From assembly GCA_045656145.1 (NCBI GenBank), contig JAZOQP010000049.1:1-13430 (forward strand): DNA of 13,430 bases. Reading direction: 5' to 3'. The position numbers and the translations under genes are program-made. Position 1 is the stretch's first letter. Each line of letters opens with the position of its first letter. Positions 6,532 through 13,430 of this stretch are shown here, piece by piece. Below the pieces are notes generated by a model, which did no database searches, was not told the DNA's origin, and was given only the letters and a program-made list of their open reading frames with translations. The DNA is from SIG565 sp045656145 (GTDB taxonomy: Bacteria; Bacillota; Clostridia; Oscillospirales; Acutalibacteraceae).

Positions 6532-8943
6532 ATGGCTGCAAAAAGAAGGGGTAGACCTAAGAGCAGTTCGAAAGCTAAAACAAAGGAAGTTAGCAGGGCA
6601 GAGGCTGTAAATGCAGGTAAAAGGCAGGTTATGTCGATTATTTGGTTTGCGGTCGCGGTATTTTTGCTCTTCGTTGTTTTAATTCCGGGAGAAAAGGCTT
6701 GGAATGGTTTACATAATATATGTTTTGGGATATTTGGCGTAACGGCATTTTTCTATCCTGTGCTTTTAGGATTTGTAGCCGTTATGTTTGCGCTTGATAA
6801 ATTCCATGGCTCTATTAACGCTAAAATAATCGAGTCGGGAATACTTGCTATGCTTATTGGTGGCGCAATAGACATCTTCACAAAGCATAATGAGGCGCTC
6901 ACTTTCTTCGAGCATCTGGGCGCATCTTATTTTTCGGGAATTGAAATGAAAAGTGGCGGCTTTATGGGAGCCCTCATAGGTCAGCCTTTATATATGCTTT
7001 TCGGAAAAACAGGTGCTATAATCACAATAATTTTATTGATTTTTGTTTTACTTATGCTTATAACGGGAACAACCCTCATAGCATTCCTTAAAACATTATC
7101 GAAACCCGTTAAGCAAATCGAAGAGCATGCGGAAGATGCCTTTGTAAAGCTTGCTGAAAAGCGCGCAAATGAGCGCGAAATTGTGGAAAAGGCAAAAAAA
7201 CGTGCTTCGGTTGATATTCCTGTAGATGATATTCCCGAAACCCGTGATGATGGAATTTCCTTAAGTGAGAGACAAAGAAAAGTTGTAGCGGCTTATAACG
7301 GCGTAGATGCCGATGTGAGCGAAAGCGAAAACGAAATGATAGACAAGGCTCTTTCATCTGCCGCTGAAGAGGCAAAAGAGGAGCAACCTCAAAAAATTAA
7401 GCACGATCCCAAAGCCGAGAAGGAAATCGAGGAAGAAATTGAGCAGTCTAAGCAAAATGGTATTATCATTACCGAAGAGGATGCCTATAAATTCCCACCC
7501 ATTTCCTTGCTTAAGGCACCGCTTTTTGAATCTGCCGCAACGCAGAGTGCCGACCTTGATTCAACAGCGGCTCACCTTGTTGACACTCTTCGTTCCTTCG
7601 GCGTTGAAACAAGAATTGTTGATATTAGCCGTGGCCCAACGGTTACACGCTATGAACTTCAGCCTTGTGCGGGAGTTAAAATCAGTAAAATTACAAATCT
7701 TGCCGATGATATAGCCCTCAATCTTGCTACTGCAGGAGTTAGAATAGAGGCACCAATTCCTAATAAAGCGGCGGTTGGTATAGAAGTACCGAATAAACAA
7801 AGCAGTGTTGTAGGCGTTAGAGAAATTATTGAATCTCCTTTATTTACAGGTTCTAAGAGTAAACTTACCGTTGCTCTCGGCCGAGACATAGGCGGTAACG
7901 CTGTGGTTACCGATATAGCAAAAATGCCTCATGGACTTATTGCCGGTGCTACAGGCTCGGGTAAATCGGTATGTATCAACACAATTATTATGAGTATTCT
8001 CTATAAGGCAACTCCCGATGAGGTTAAGCTTCTTATGATAGACCCGAAGGTAGTTGAACTCGGTGTTTATAACGGCATTCCGCATCTTTTGGTACCTGTT
8101 GTTACAGACCCGAGAAAAGCCTCAGGTGCTCTTTGCTGGGCGGTTACCGAAATGGAGAGGCGTTATGCTATGTTTGCGGGCAACGGTGTTAGAGATTTGG
8201 CAGGCTTTAATAAACTTGCCGAAACTGATGAAAATCTGGATAAACTTCCGCAAATTGTAATTATTATTGATGAGCTTGCCGACCTTATGATGACCGCACC
8301 CAACGAGGTTGAAGATTCCATTAATCGTATAGCAGCCAAGGCTCGTGCCGCAGGTATGCATTTGCTTATTGCAACACAGCGTCCCTCGGTTGATGTTGTT
8401 ACAGGTGTTATCAAGGCAAATATTCCAACTCGTGTAGCCTTTGCGGTATCAAGCCAGGTTGATAGCCGAACTATTATTGATATGGCGGGCGCTGAAAAGT
8501 TGCTTGGCCGCGGCGATATGCTCTTTAATCCTATGGGAGCAACCAAACCTAACAGACTTCAGGGTTGCTTTGTAAGTGATGAAGAGGTTGAGGCGGTTGT
8601 TGAATATATTAAGGGCGATCACTCAAGTGATTATGATGAAGATGTTATGCATGAAATTGAGCGTCAGGCGGCGGTTGAGAAAAAGCAGAAAACTGGTCTT
8701 GCCGAGGATGGTCCTGATGAAGACCCAATGCTCTCTGCCGCTATTGAAACGGTTGTTGAACTCGGACAAGCATCTACATCTTTGCTTCAGCGAAAACTAA
8801 AACTCGGATATGCCAGAGCCGCAAGGCTTGTTGATATGATGGAAGAACGCGGAGTTGTAGGGCCTTATGAGGGCTCTAAACCAAGGCAGGTTCTTATAAC
8901 TAAAGAGCAGTTGCTCGAAAAACAAGCAGGAGAAGAAGATTGA
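6532..8943 (+). CDS. spoIIIE: DNA translocase of the FtsK/SpoIIIE family
   Basis: This membrane-anchored ATPase pumps chromosomal DNA through the division or sporulation septum. The 803-residue protein begins with a basic tail (1-31) and a hydrophobic N-terminal domain of about four membrane segments (near 33-51, 66-87, 97-113, 160-185). A charged, Glu/Lys-rich linker (about 190-320) follows. The motor has Walker A GATGSGKS (472-479) and Walker B VIIIDELADLMM (576-587). The C-terminal gamma winged-helix (about 734-790, with GYARAARLVDMMEERGVVGP) reads oriented DNA sequences (SRS/KOPS). ATG 6532 follows AAGGGGTG at 6519-6526. Whether it acts in sporulation (SpoIIIE) or only in division (FtsK) cannot be told here; the neighbouring tepA favours the SpoIIIE name. 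Its TGA overlaps the TTG start of the next gene. Confidence 0.95.
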   Translation: MAAKRRGRPKSSSKAKTKEVSRAEAVNAGKRQVMSIIWFAVAVFLLFVVLIPGEKAWNGLHNICFGIFGVTAFFYPVLLGFVAVMFALDKFHGSINAKIIESGILAMLIGGAIDIFTKHNEALTFFEHLGASYFSGIEMKSGGFMGALIGQPLYMLFGKTGAIITIILLIFVLLMLITGTTLIAFLKTLSKPVKQIEEHAEDAFVKLAEKRANEREIVEKAKKRASVDIPVDDIPETRDDGISLSERQRKVVAAYNGVDADVSESENEMIDKALSSAAEEAKEEQPQKIKHDPKAEKEIEEEIEQSKQNGIIITEEDAYKFPPISLLKAPLFESAATQSADLDSTAAHLVDTLRSFGVETRIVDISRGPTVTRYELQPCAGVKISKITNLADDIALNLATAGVRIEAPIPNKAAVGIEVPNKQSSVVGVREIIESPLFTGSKSKLTVALGRDIGGNAVVTDIAKMPHGLIAGATGSGKSVCINTIIMSILYKATPDEVKLLMIDPKVVELGVYNGIPHLLVPVVTDPRKASGALCWAVTEMERRYAMFAGNGVRDLAGFNKLAETDENLDKLPQIVIIIDELADLMMTAPNEVEDSINRIAAKARAAGMHLLIATQRPSVDVVTGVIKANIPTRVAFAVSSQVDSRTIIDMAGAEKLLGRGDMLFNPMGATKPNRLQGCFVSDEEVEAVVEYIKGDHSSDYDEDVMHEIERQAAVEKKQKTGLAEDGPDEDPMLSAAIETVVELGQASTSLLQRKLKLGYARAARLVDMMEERGVVGPYEGSKPRQVLITKEQLLEKQAGEED
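8928..8933 (+). promoter_or_regulatory. Ribosome-binding site for the TTG start at 8940
   Basis: AGGAGA lies inside the last codons of the translocase gene, 6 nt before the TTG at 8940. It supports this start, which overlaps the upstream TGA as TTGA. Confidence 0.75.
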
Positions 8944-9794
8944 TAAAATTTAGCAAAAACAAACTGATAAAATCGGTAGTTCTTTTAGCTGTTGTTTGTA
9001 TAATTATTTTGGCCGGTAAATTTTTTACCGGTCAAAATTCTGCAGAGCTTATAAGTGATGATTTTGTTGCTGTGCTTGATGTTGGCCAAGCGGATAGTAT
9101 TCTAATATGCAGTAATGGTAGTGCAGCGCTTCTTGATGCAGGCAGAGAAATGGATGCAAGGGATATTTTCGTTCAGTTAAGTTCTTATGGGGTGGATAAA
9201 TTAGATGCCCTTATGTTTTCGCATTCGCATGATGACCATACAGGCGGAGCCGAATATATAGCAACTAAGATGGGCGTAGATAATATAATTATTCCCGATT
9301 TTAGAGATGATGAAGACATCGAAAATGTGAATTCTGCTATTGAAAAATCGGGTGCTAAGGTGTTTACCGCTACCGAGGGAATGGTTATAAATATAGGCGA
9401 CTTTGAAATTACCGTTCTTTATGCTGATAACACTAGCGAGGATATAAATGACCGCTCGGTTGTTTATATGGCCGAAATTAATTCAAAGAAGTTTTTATTC
9501 ACGGGCGATGCCGAGATTGAAACAGAGAAGGCATTAATAGATAACAATATTGATTTTGATTGCGATGTTTTAAAGGTTGGGCATCATGGTAGTTCAACCT
9601 CTACAAGTAACGAGTTTTTAGATATAGCAACGCCCTCATTTGCCGCAATTTCTGTAGGTGCTAATAATAAATATTCCCACCCATCAATTAATGTTATTAA
9701 TAAGCTTGAAAACTCAGGTGTTGAAGTACTTCGCACCGATAAAACAGGGGATATTGTTTTCTTTTATAAAAATAATTCGATAGTTTTGGAGTAG
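8940..9794 (+). CDS. Membrane-anchored ComEC-like metallo-beta-lactamase-fold hydrolase
   Basis: The 284-residue protein has one N-terminal hydrophobic segment (about 10-29, after basic residues) acting as a signal anchor or signal peptide, so the catalytic domain should be outside the cell. The domain resembles the C-terminal metallo-beta-lactamase part of ComEC/Rec2. It has VLDVGQADS at 45-53, the metal motif HSHDDHTGG at 95-103, FTGD at 187-190, GHHGS at 214-218 and a late SHP at 246-248. It has no ComEC multi-helix channel, so it is a standalone form. ComEC's own domain is proposed to be a nuclease degrading the non-transported DNA strand; here the substrate is unknown. The TTG start overlaps the translocase TGA, which implies translational coupling. 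Only 4 nt separate its stop from the next gene. Confidence 0.88.
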   Translation: MIKFSKNKLIKSVVLLAVVCIIILAGKFFTGQNSAELISDDFVAVLDVGQADSILICSNGSAALLDAGREMDARDIFVQLSSYGVDKLDALMFSHSHDDHTGGAEYIATKMGVDNIIIPDFRDDEDIENVNSAIEKSGAKVFTATEGMVINIGDFEITVLYADNTSEDINDRSVVYMAEINSKKFLFTGDAEIETEKALIDNNIDFDCDVLKVGHHGSSTSTSNEFLDIATPSFAAISVGANNKYSHPSINVINKLENSGVEVLRTDKTGDIVFFYKNNSIVLE

Positions 9795-9798
9795 TAAA

Positions 9799-10716
9799 AT
9801 GAATAAAAGGGTTTTAAAATCAAATATGTTTTTGCTGACTGCGGCTATTATTTGGGGCTTTGCCTTTGTGGCACAGTGTACTGTTCAGGGTAAAATAGGA
9901 CTCTTTTTGTTTGTTGGCGCCAGGTCTTTTCTCGGTGCTGCCGCACTTCTCCCAATTATTTTTTTATATGAAAATAAAAATGAAAAAGCGGCGGGTATAA
10001 AGTTAAATAAAAAATTAACCGTGCTTTCAGGTGTGCTTTGCGGAACGCTTTTGTTTACCGCTTCCTGTCTTCAGCAATGGGGAATAAACATTAGTCCCAA
10101 TGCAGGTAAAGCAGGCTTTATAACAGGAATTTACACGGTGCTTGTTCCAATTATTTATTTTATTTTCTTCCGTAAAAAAACAGGTCTTAATGTGTGTGTT
10201 GGTGCTGTTTTTGCCGTAATAGGTTTATATTTTTTAAGTGCCGCAAATGGACTCCAAAATATAGAAAAATCGGATATAATCCTCTTTATCGGTTCGATAG
10301 TGTGGGCGCTTCACATTATTTCAATTGATAAATTTGTAAATGAAGTAAGTCCCATTAAATTTTCAGCCATACAGTTTTTAACAGGCGGTGTTTTAGGCTT
10401 TCTGTTTGCCTTCCTTTTTGGTGGAGTGGGAGTTTCGGATATAATCCCTCAAATAACTGCCGTAGGTCTTCCGCTTTTATATGTTGGCATAGGTTCTTCG
10501 GGAATTGCTTATACCTGCCAGGTTTTAGGTCAACGCGGAGCCGACCCTACATATTCTGCAATAATTCTTTCAAGTGAATCGGTTTTTGCCGCCATCGGAG
10601 GTCTTATCTTTGGAATTGATGAAATGTCGATAAAGGGCTATATTGGTTGCTTTATAATTTTCCTAGGTATTTTGATTTCACAAATTAATCCTTTTAAATT
10701 AAAAAAACACGAGTAG
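9799..10716 (+). CDS. EamA-family (DMT superfamily) transporter
   Basis: This is an integral membrane protein of 305 residues with about ten hydrophobic helices arranged as two EamA repeats. Repeat 1 starts near FLLTAAIIWGFAFV (11-24); repeat 2 starts near IILFIGSIVWALHIISID (160-177). The Trp/Gly pattern at each repeat start and the ending FAAIGGLIFGIDEMSIKGYIG (263-283) are typical of drug/metabolite transporters. The substrate cannot be predicted; members export amino acids, nucleosides or other metabolites. ATG 9799 has GGAG at 9788-9791, inside the end of the upstream gene, so it is probably the last gene of the tepA operon. Its final codons form one arm of the shared terminator, and its stop touches the stop of the convergent pgsA. 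Confidence 0.92.
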   Translation: MNKRVLKSNMFLLTAAIIWGFAFVAQCTVQGKIGLFLFVGARSFLGAAALLPIIFLYENKNEKAAGIKLNKKLTVLSGVLCGTLLFTASCLQQWGINISPNAGKAGFITGIYTVLVPIIYFIFFRKKTGLNVCVGAVFAVIGLYFLSAANGLQNIEKSDIILFIGSIVWALHIISIDKFVNEVSPIKFSAIQFLTGGVLGFLFAFLFGGVGVSDIIPQITAVGLPLLYVGIGSSGIAYTCQVLGQRGADPTYSAIILSSESVFAAIGGLIFGIDEMSIKGYIGCFIIFLGILISQINPFKLKKHE

Positions 10717-10731
10717 TTACTCGTGTTTTTT
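10702..10731. terminator. Bidirectional terminator shared by the EamA gene and pgsA
   Basis: A perfect 14-bp inverted repeat (10702-10715 with 10718-10731) has the core CACGAGTA/TACTCGTG, an A run on the left arm and a T run on the right, so it can work on both strands. It contains the last codons and stop of the EamA gene and of pgsA. Confidence 0.88.
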
Positions 10732-11286
10732 GCTGTTTTCTGTAAGTATTCCAATGTAAAAGCTTATGTAAAGAATTAGCGCTATAATCATTATTGCAAC
10801 GCAAAAACCAATTAGGAACGATGCTACATCCGGGTTTATATCGGGGAAGAAAATAAGGGAAGCCATAACGGCGTATAGCACAACGGTATTAACCTTGCCA
10901 TACCATCTAGCACTATTAATTTTATCGGTAACCTCGAGGGTTATATAACCGAAAAGCAACATAAAACTTTCTTTTATAATGAAAATAATTATAGGCACCC
11001 ATAAAAGATGATAGCGAGAGGTAAGGCAAACCATAAGGGCAACCTGCGTTAGTTTATCGGCAACAGGGTCAAGCACCTTGCCTACATCTGAAATCATATT
11101 AAAGGTTCTTGCAATAAATCCATCAATTATATCGGTAAATCCTGAAATTGCCACAACCAAAACGGTTAATCGATAATCTTTAAGACCAATATATAACCAA
11201 ATGATTAACGGCACCATCAAAAGCCTTAGAAAGCTTAATATGTTAGGAATAGTAAAGACATCCTTTTTTGTAAGTTTTATCTTCAT
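10717..11286 (-). CDS. pgsA: CDP-diacylglycerol-glycerol-3-phosphate 3-phosphatidyltransferase
   Basis: PgsA makes phosphatidylglycerophosphate from CDP-diacylglycerol and glycerol-3-phosphate, the committed step to phosphatidylglycerol and cardiolipin, in the membrane. The CDP-alcohol phosphotransferase signature is complete: Asp52, Asp55-Gly56, Ala59-Arg60, Gly69, Asp73 and Asp77, seen as DIIDGFIAR and GKVLDPVAD. The N-terminal TIPNILSFLRLLMVP (12-26) is the classical start of PgsA, and about six hydrophobic helices span the 189 residues. A related enzyme such as phosphatidylserine synthase is possible, but length and N terminus fit PgsA. ATG 11286 follows AGGGTGAG. Its own promoter lies just upstream, divergent from rny. 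In B. subtilis pgsA lies on the same strand as spoIIIE and rny; here it is reversed. Confidence 0.93.
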   Translation of the reverse strand: MKIKLTKKDVFTIPNILSFLRLLMVPLIIWLYIGLKDYRLTVLVVAISGFTDIIDGFIARTFNMISDVGKVLDPVADKLTQVALMVCLTSRYHLLWVPIIIFIIKESFMLLFGYITLEVTDKINSARWYGKVNTVVLYAVMASLIFFPDINPDVASFLIGFCVAIMIIALILYISFYIGILTENSKKHE

Positions 11287-11302
11287 TTTCTCACCCTGTT
11301 AT

Positions 11303-11311
11303 AGTATACCA
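11303..11311 (-). promoter_or_regulatory. Extended -10 promoter of pgsA
   Basis: On the minus strand TGG precedes TATACT (11308-11303), an extended -10. The -35 is poor: TTTACA-like bases sit about 19 bp upstream. The expected start is near 11296, at the ribosome site, so the leader would be about 10 nt. Confidence 0.6.
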
Positions 11312-11369
11312 TATTTTAGCAAAAAAGTGTAAATAAAATATTAATATACGTATGTACAGTATATTCGGC

Positions 11370-11398
11370 TTGACATAAAGCTATGTTTTTGGTAAAAT
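11370..11398 (+). promoter_or_regulatory. Strong sigma-A promoter of rny
   Basis: It has a perfect -35 TTGACA (11370-11375), a 17-bp spacer and a -10 TAAAAT (11393-11398) preceded by TGG (extended -10). This is the strongest promoter match in the window. The predicted start is near 11405, leaving a leader of about 114 nt. Confidence 0.85.
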
Positions 11399-11460
11399 AA
11401 ACTTGATAAGTTTTATATATCTTTCCGTATGGCGAACGGTTTTTATAATAAATACATATC

Positions 11461-11490
11461 CGGGCAAATACGACCCCGATTTAAGTCGTA
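11461..11490 (+). promoter_or_regulatory. Possible H-type pseudoknot in the rny leader
   Basis: CGGG (11461-11464) can pair with CCCG (11475-11478), which lies in the loop of a second stem, TACGAC (11469-11474) with GTCGTA (11485-11490). The interleaved order, a 4-nt first loop, no gap between stems and a 6-nt A/T-rich last loop fit an H-type pseudoknot. The ribosome site begins 13 nt later. It matches no riboswitch class I know, and could be chance. Confidence 0.35.
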
Positions 11491-11518
11491 ATTATATAGA
11501 AAAGAGGTGCATTGAAGT

Positions 11519-13063
11519 ATGATGCCATACATTGCTCTCGGCATAGCAGCTGTAGTTCTTGGTGTTATCGGTTTCTTTGTTGGTTCTGCCTATAGAAGCC
11601 GTGCTGATAAAACCGCTGTGGGAACAGCAAAAGAAGAAGCAAGACGCATTTTGAACGATGCTATTAAGAATGCCGAAACAAAGAAAAAAGAACTTCTTAT
11701 TGAAGCTAAAGATGAGGTGCATCAGCTCCGTCAGGAAACAGAGCGTGATTTAAGAGAGCGCAGAAGCGATATTCAGCGCAGCGAAAACCGTCTTCAGCAG
11801 AAAGAAGAAGCGTTAGACAGAAAAATTGAAAATTTGGAAGCTAAAGAAGAAAAATTAGCATTAAAAGCCAAGGAAATCGAAGAGAAAAAAGAAGAGTGCG
11901 AAGTAATTAAACGAAGCCAGATTGAAATGCTTGAAAAAATTTCAGGCTTTACAAAACAACAGGCAAAAGACCATTTATTATCTATGCTTGATGGCGAGTT
12001 AAATCACGAAAAAGCAGTCAAAATTCTCGAATATGAGCGTCAGACCAAAGAAGAATCTGAAAAGCTTGCAAGAGAAATTGTTGGCCACGCAATTCAGCGT
12101 TGCGCCGCAGACCATACTTCTGAAATCACCGTATCGGTAGTTGAACTTCCGAACGATGAAATGAAGGGTAGAATTATCGGTAGAGAGGGTAGAAATATCC
12201 GCGCTCTCGAAACCGCAACAGGTGCCGATTTAATTATTGATGATACCCCCGAGGCTATTACCGTTTCTTGTTTTGACCCGGTTAGACGCGAAATTGCACG
12301 TTTAACACTCGAGAAATTAATTCAGGATGGTAGAATTCATCCCGCGAGAATTGAAGAGATGATTAACAAGGCAACAGCCGAGGTTGAAGCAACCATTAAA
12401 CAAGAGGGCGAAAGAGCAATGCTCGAAGCCGGTATTCGCAATCTAAATCCCGAGCTTGTAAGACTTTTAGGTAAGCTTAAATACCGTACAAGTTATGGTC
12501 AGAGCGTTCTTAACCATTCACTTGAGGTTTGCCATTTAGCAGGTATTATTGCGGCTGAAATAGGAGCTAATGTAACCCTCGCTAAGCGTGCAGGTCTTCT
12601 CCATGATATCGGTAAGGCTCTTGATCACGAGCAAGAAGGCTCACATATTCAGCTTGGTGTTGAGGCTGCAAGAAAATTCAAGGAAAACGAGGATATTATC
12701 CACGCTATCCATGCTCACCACGGAGATGTTGAGGCTAAAACAGTTATCGCCTGTATTGTTCAGGCGGCTGATGCTATCTCGGCAGCCCGTCCGGGAGCTC
12801 GTCGCGAGAATATTGAAAACTATATTAAGCGCCTTGAAAAACTTGAGGAAATCGCCAATTCCTTCAAGGGTGTAGAGCGTTCTTATGCAATTCAGGCAGG
12901 CCGTGAGGTTCGCATTATTGTTAAGCCTGAGATTGTAAGCGATGATGAGATGGTAATCGTAGCGCATGATATTGCTCAGCGTTTTGAAAATGAGCTTGAA
13001 TATCCTGGTCAGATTAAGGTTAATGTAATCCGTGAGAATCGCGCTGTTGATTATGCAAAATAA
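11519..13063 (+). CDS. rny: Ribonuclease Y
   Basis: RNase Y is the membrane-bound endoribonuclease that starts mRNA decay in many Firmicutes. The 514-residue protein has the full order: N-terminal membrane helix (about 4-24), a long charged coiled coil (about 30-140), a KH RNA-binding domain with GRIIGREGRNIR (217-228), and an HD domain with His333, the HD pair His362-Asp363 in LHDIGK, and Asp418 in QAADAIS. The C-terminal domain ends with IKVNVIRENRAVDYAK, as in homologues. ATG 11519 follows AGAGGTG at 11503-11509; a second ATG directly after gives a start one residue shorter. It has its own strong promoter and a long leader, and a terminator follows, so it is monocistronic. Confidence 0.97.
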   Translation: MMPYIALGIAAVVLGVIGFFVGSAYRSRADKTAVGTAKEEARRILNDAIKNAETKKKELLIEAKDEVHQLRQETERDLRERRSDIQRSENRLQQKEEALDRKIENLEAKEEKLALKAKEIEEKKEECEVIKRSQIEMLEKISGFTKQQAKDHLLSMLDGELNHEKAVKILEYERQTKEESEKLAREIVGHAIQRCAADHTSEITVSVVELPNDEMKGRIIGREGRNIRALETATGADLIIDDTPEAITVSCFDPVRREIARLTLEKLIQDGRIHPARIEEMINKATAEVEATIKQEGERAMLEAGIRNLNPELVRLLGKLKYRTSYGQSVLNHSLEVCHLAGIIAAEIGANVTLAKRAGLLHDIGKALDHEQEGSHIQLGVEAARKFKENEDIIHAIHAHHGDVEAKTVIACIVQAADAISAARPGARRENIENYIKRLEKLEEIANSFKGVERSYAIQAGREVRIIVKPEIVSDDEMVIVAHDIAQRFENELEYPGQIKVNVIRENRAVDYAK

Positions 13064-13067
13064 TTTC

Positions 13068-13100
13068 ATTCCCCACAGTTTTCTGTGGGGAATTTTCTTT
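13068..13100 (+). terminator. Terminator of rny
   Basis: A perfect 11-bp stem (13068-13078 with 13083-13093), with core CCCCACAG/CTGTGGGG and a TTTT loop, is followed by a T-rich tract. It starts 4 nt after the rny stop. Confidence 0.92.
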
Positions 13101-13126
13101 ACATTTTAGTATATTTTTGTTAAAAT
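13098..13126 (+). promoter_or_regulatory. Extended -10 promoter of the flavoprotein gene
   Basis: The -35 is TTTACA (13098-13103), the spacer 17 bp and the -10 TAAAAT (13121-13126), preceded by TGT (extended -10). It directly follows the rny terminator; the leader would be about 33 nt. Confidence 0.8.
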
Positions 13127-13165
13127 AGATATGATATAGAGAATTGAAATAATGGTGGTGAGGAA

Positions 13166-13430
13166 ATGTCTAAAAAGGTGGCGATAATCGGTGGCGGAGC
13201 CGCAGGATTAATGGCGGCTGTTAAGGCGGCGGAGAATGGTAATAAGGTTACCGTTTTTGAAAAGATGGAAAGACCCTGCCGCAAGGTTATGATTACGGGT
13301 AAGGGCAGATGTAATGTAACAAATAACTGCTCGAATGATACCTTAATTGCAAACGTAACCAAAAACGGAAAGTTTTTATATTCAGCCTTTGATGGCTTTT
13401 CTTCGGCCGATACTATGGCGTTTTTTGAAT
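13166..13430 (+). CDS. HI0933/YhiN-family NAD(P)/FAD-dependent oxidoreductase (3' partial)
   Basis: The frame is open to the window edge (88 codons seen), so the C-terminal part is missing. The N terminus MSKKVAIIGGGAAGLMAA is a Rossmann dinucleotide-binding site with GGGAAG for FAD. VFEKMERPCRKVMITGKGRCNVTN (spanning about residues 31-54) holds the family signature GRKxxITGKGRCNxTN, with Cys in place of the first Gly. The family (B. subtilis YtfP type) comprises flavoproteins of about 400 residues and uncertain role. ATG 13166 has a GGTGAGG site at 13156-13162; an ATG at 13152 is out of frame. It is transcribed from its own promoter after the rny terminator. Confidence 0.92.
   Translation, partial: MSKKVAIIGGGAAGLMAAVKAAENGNKVTVFEKMERPCRKVMITGKGRCNVTNNCSNDTLIANVTKNGKFLYSAFDGFSSADTMAFFE

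Noticed and set aside
7109..8361. Several open frames of 68-127 codons on both strands inside the translocase gene
   Set aside because: They are shadows of a strongly supported coding frame, with no ribosome sites or recognisable domains.
11346..11353. ATACGTAT palindrome between the pgsA and rny promoters as an operator
   Set aside because: An 8-bp palindrome is expected by chance in A/T-rich DNA, and no second copy or known regulator supports it.
11425..11444. CCGT/ACGG hairpin followed by TTTTT in the rny leader as an attenuator
   Set aside because: The stem has only 4 bp with a 7-nt loop, too weak to call a terminator on sequence alone.
12641..13069. A 142-codon minus-strand open frame opposite rny
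   Set aside because: It lies opposite the conserved HD and C-terminal domains of RNase Y; its sequence is low-complexity and it has no promoter or ribosome site.
13120..13362. An 80-codon minus-strand open frame opposite the flavoprotein start
   Set aside because: The plus strand carries an unmistakable FAD-binding N terminus with promoter and ribosome site; the minus frame is a shadow.

Overview
The window is a stretch of conserved, housekeeping-type chromosome from a low-GC Gram-positive bacterium, most likely a member of the Clostridia. The evidence is the CtsR-McsA-McsB-ClpC protein-arginine-phosphorylation operon, RNase Y, a TepA plus SpoIIIE/FtsK pair, TTG start codons behind strong AGGAGG-like ribosome sites, and A/T-rich extended -10 promoters. 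Genus cannot be told from this sequence alone. I see no mobile element, CRISPR array, tRNA or rRNA.

Layout. (1) Bases 1-253: the C-terminal end of a membrane protein with an acidic cytoplasmic tail, then a terminator. (2) 290-1134, minus strand: an RluA-type pseudouridine synthase, preceded by an unlisted 40-residue Cys/Gly/Asn-rich hydrophobic peptide gene. (3) 1214-5702, plus: the heat-shock operon ctsR-mcsA-mcsB-clpC, with a sigma-A promoter flanked by two CtsR boxes. (4) 5745-10716, plus: a likely second operon of tepA (ClpP-fold protease homologue), spoIIIE/ftsK (DNA translocase), a membrane-anchored ComEC-type metallo-beta-lactamase-fold protein and an EamA transporter. (5) 10717-11286, minus: pgsA. 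(6) 11370-13063, plus: rny (RNase Y), with a long leader that can fold as a pseudoknot. (7) 13166-end: the start of an HI0933/YhiN-type flavoprotein, cut by the window edge.

How the genes work together. CtsR represses its own operon. McsA activates the arginine kinase McsB, which inactivates CtsR or marks proteins with phospho-arginine for ClpC; ClpP itself is not in the window. TepA, SpoIIIE, PgsA and RNase Y occur in the same order as in the Bacillus subtilis chromosome, where cinA and recA lie between pgsA and rny. Here those two are absent and pgsA is inverted.

No clearly new multi-gene system is visible. The most interesting items are the tiny Cys-rich peptide gene, the possible H-type pseudoknot in the rny leader, a palindromic terminator that gives two convergent proteins the same last four residues, and two minus-strand genes whose -10 elements lie almost against their ribosome sites.
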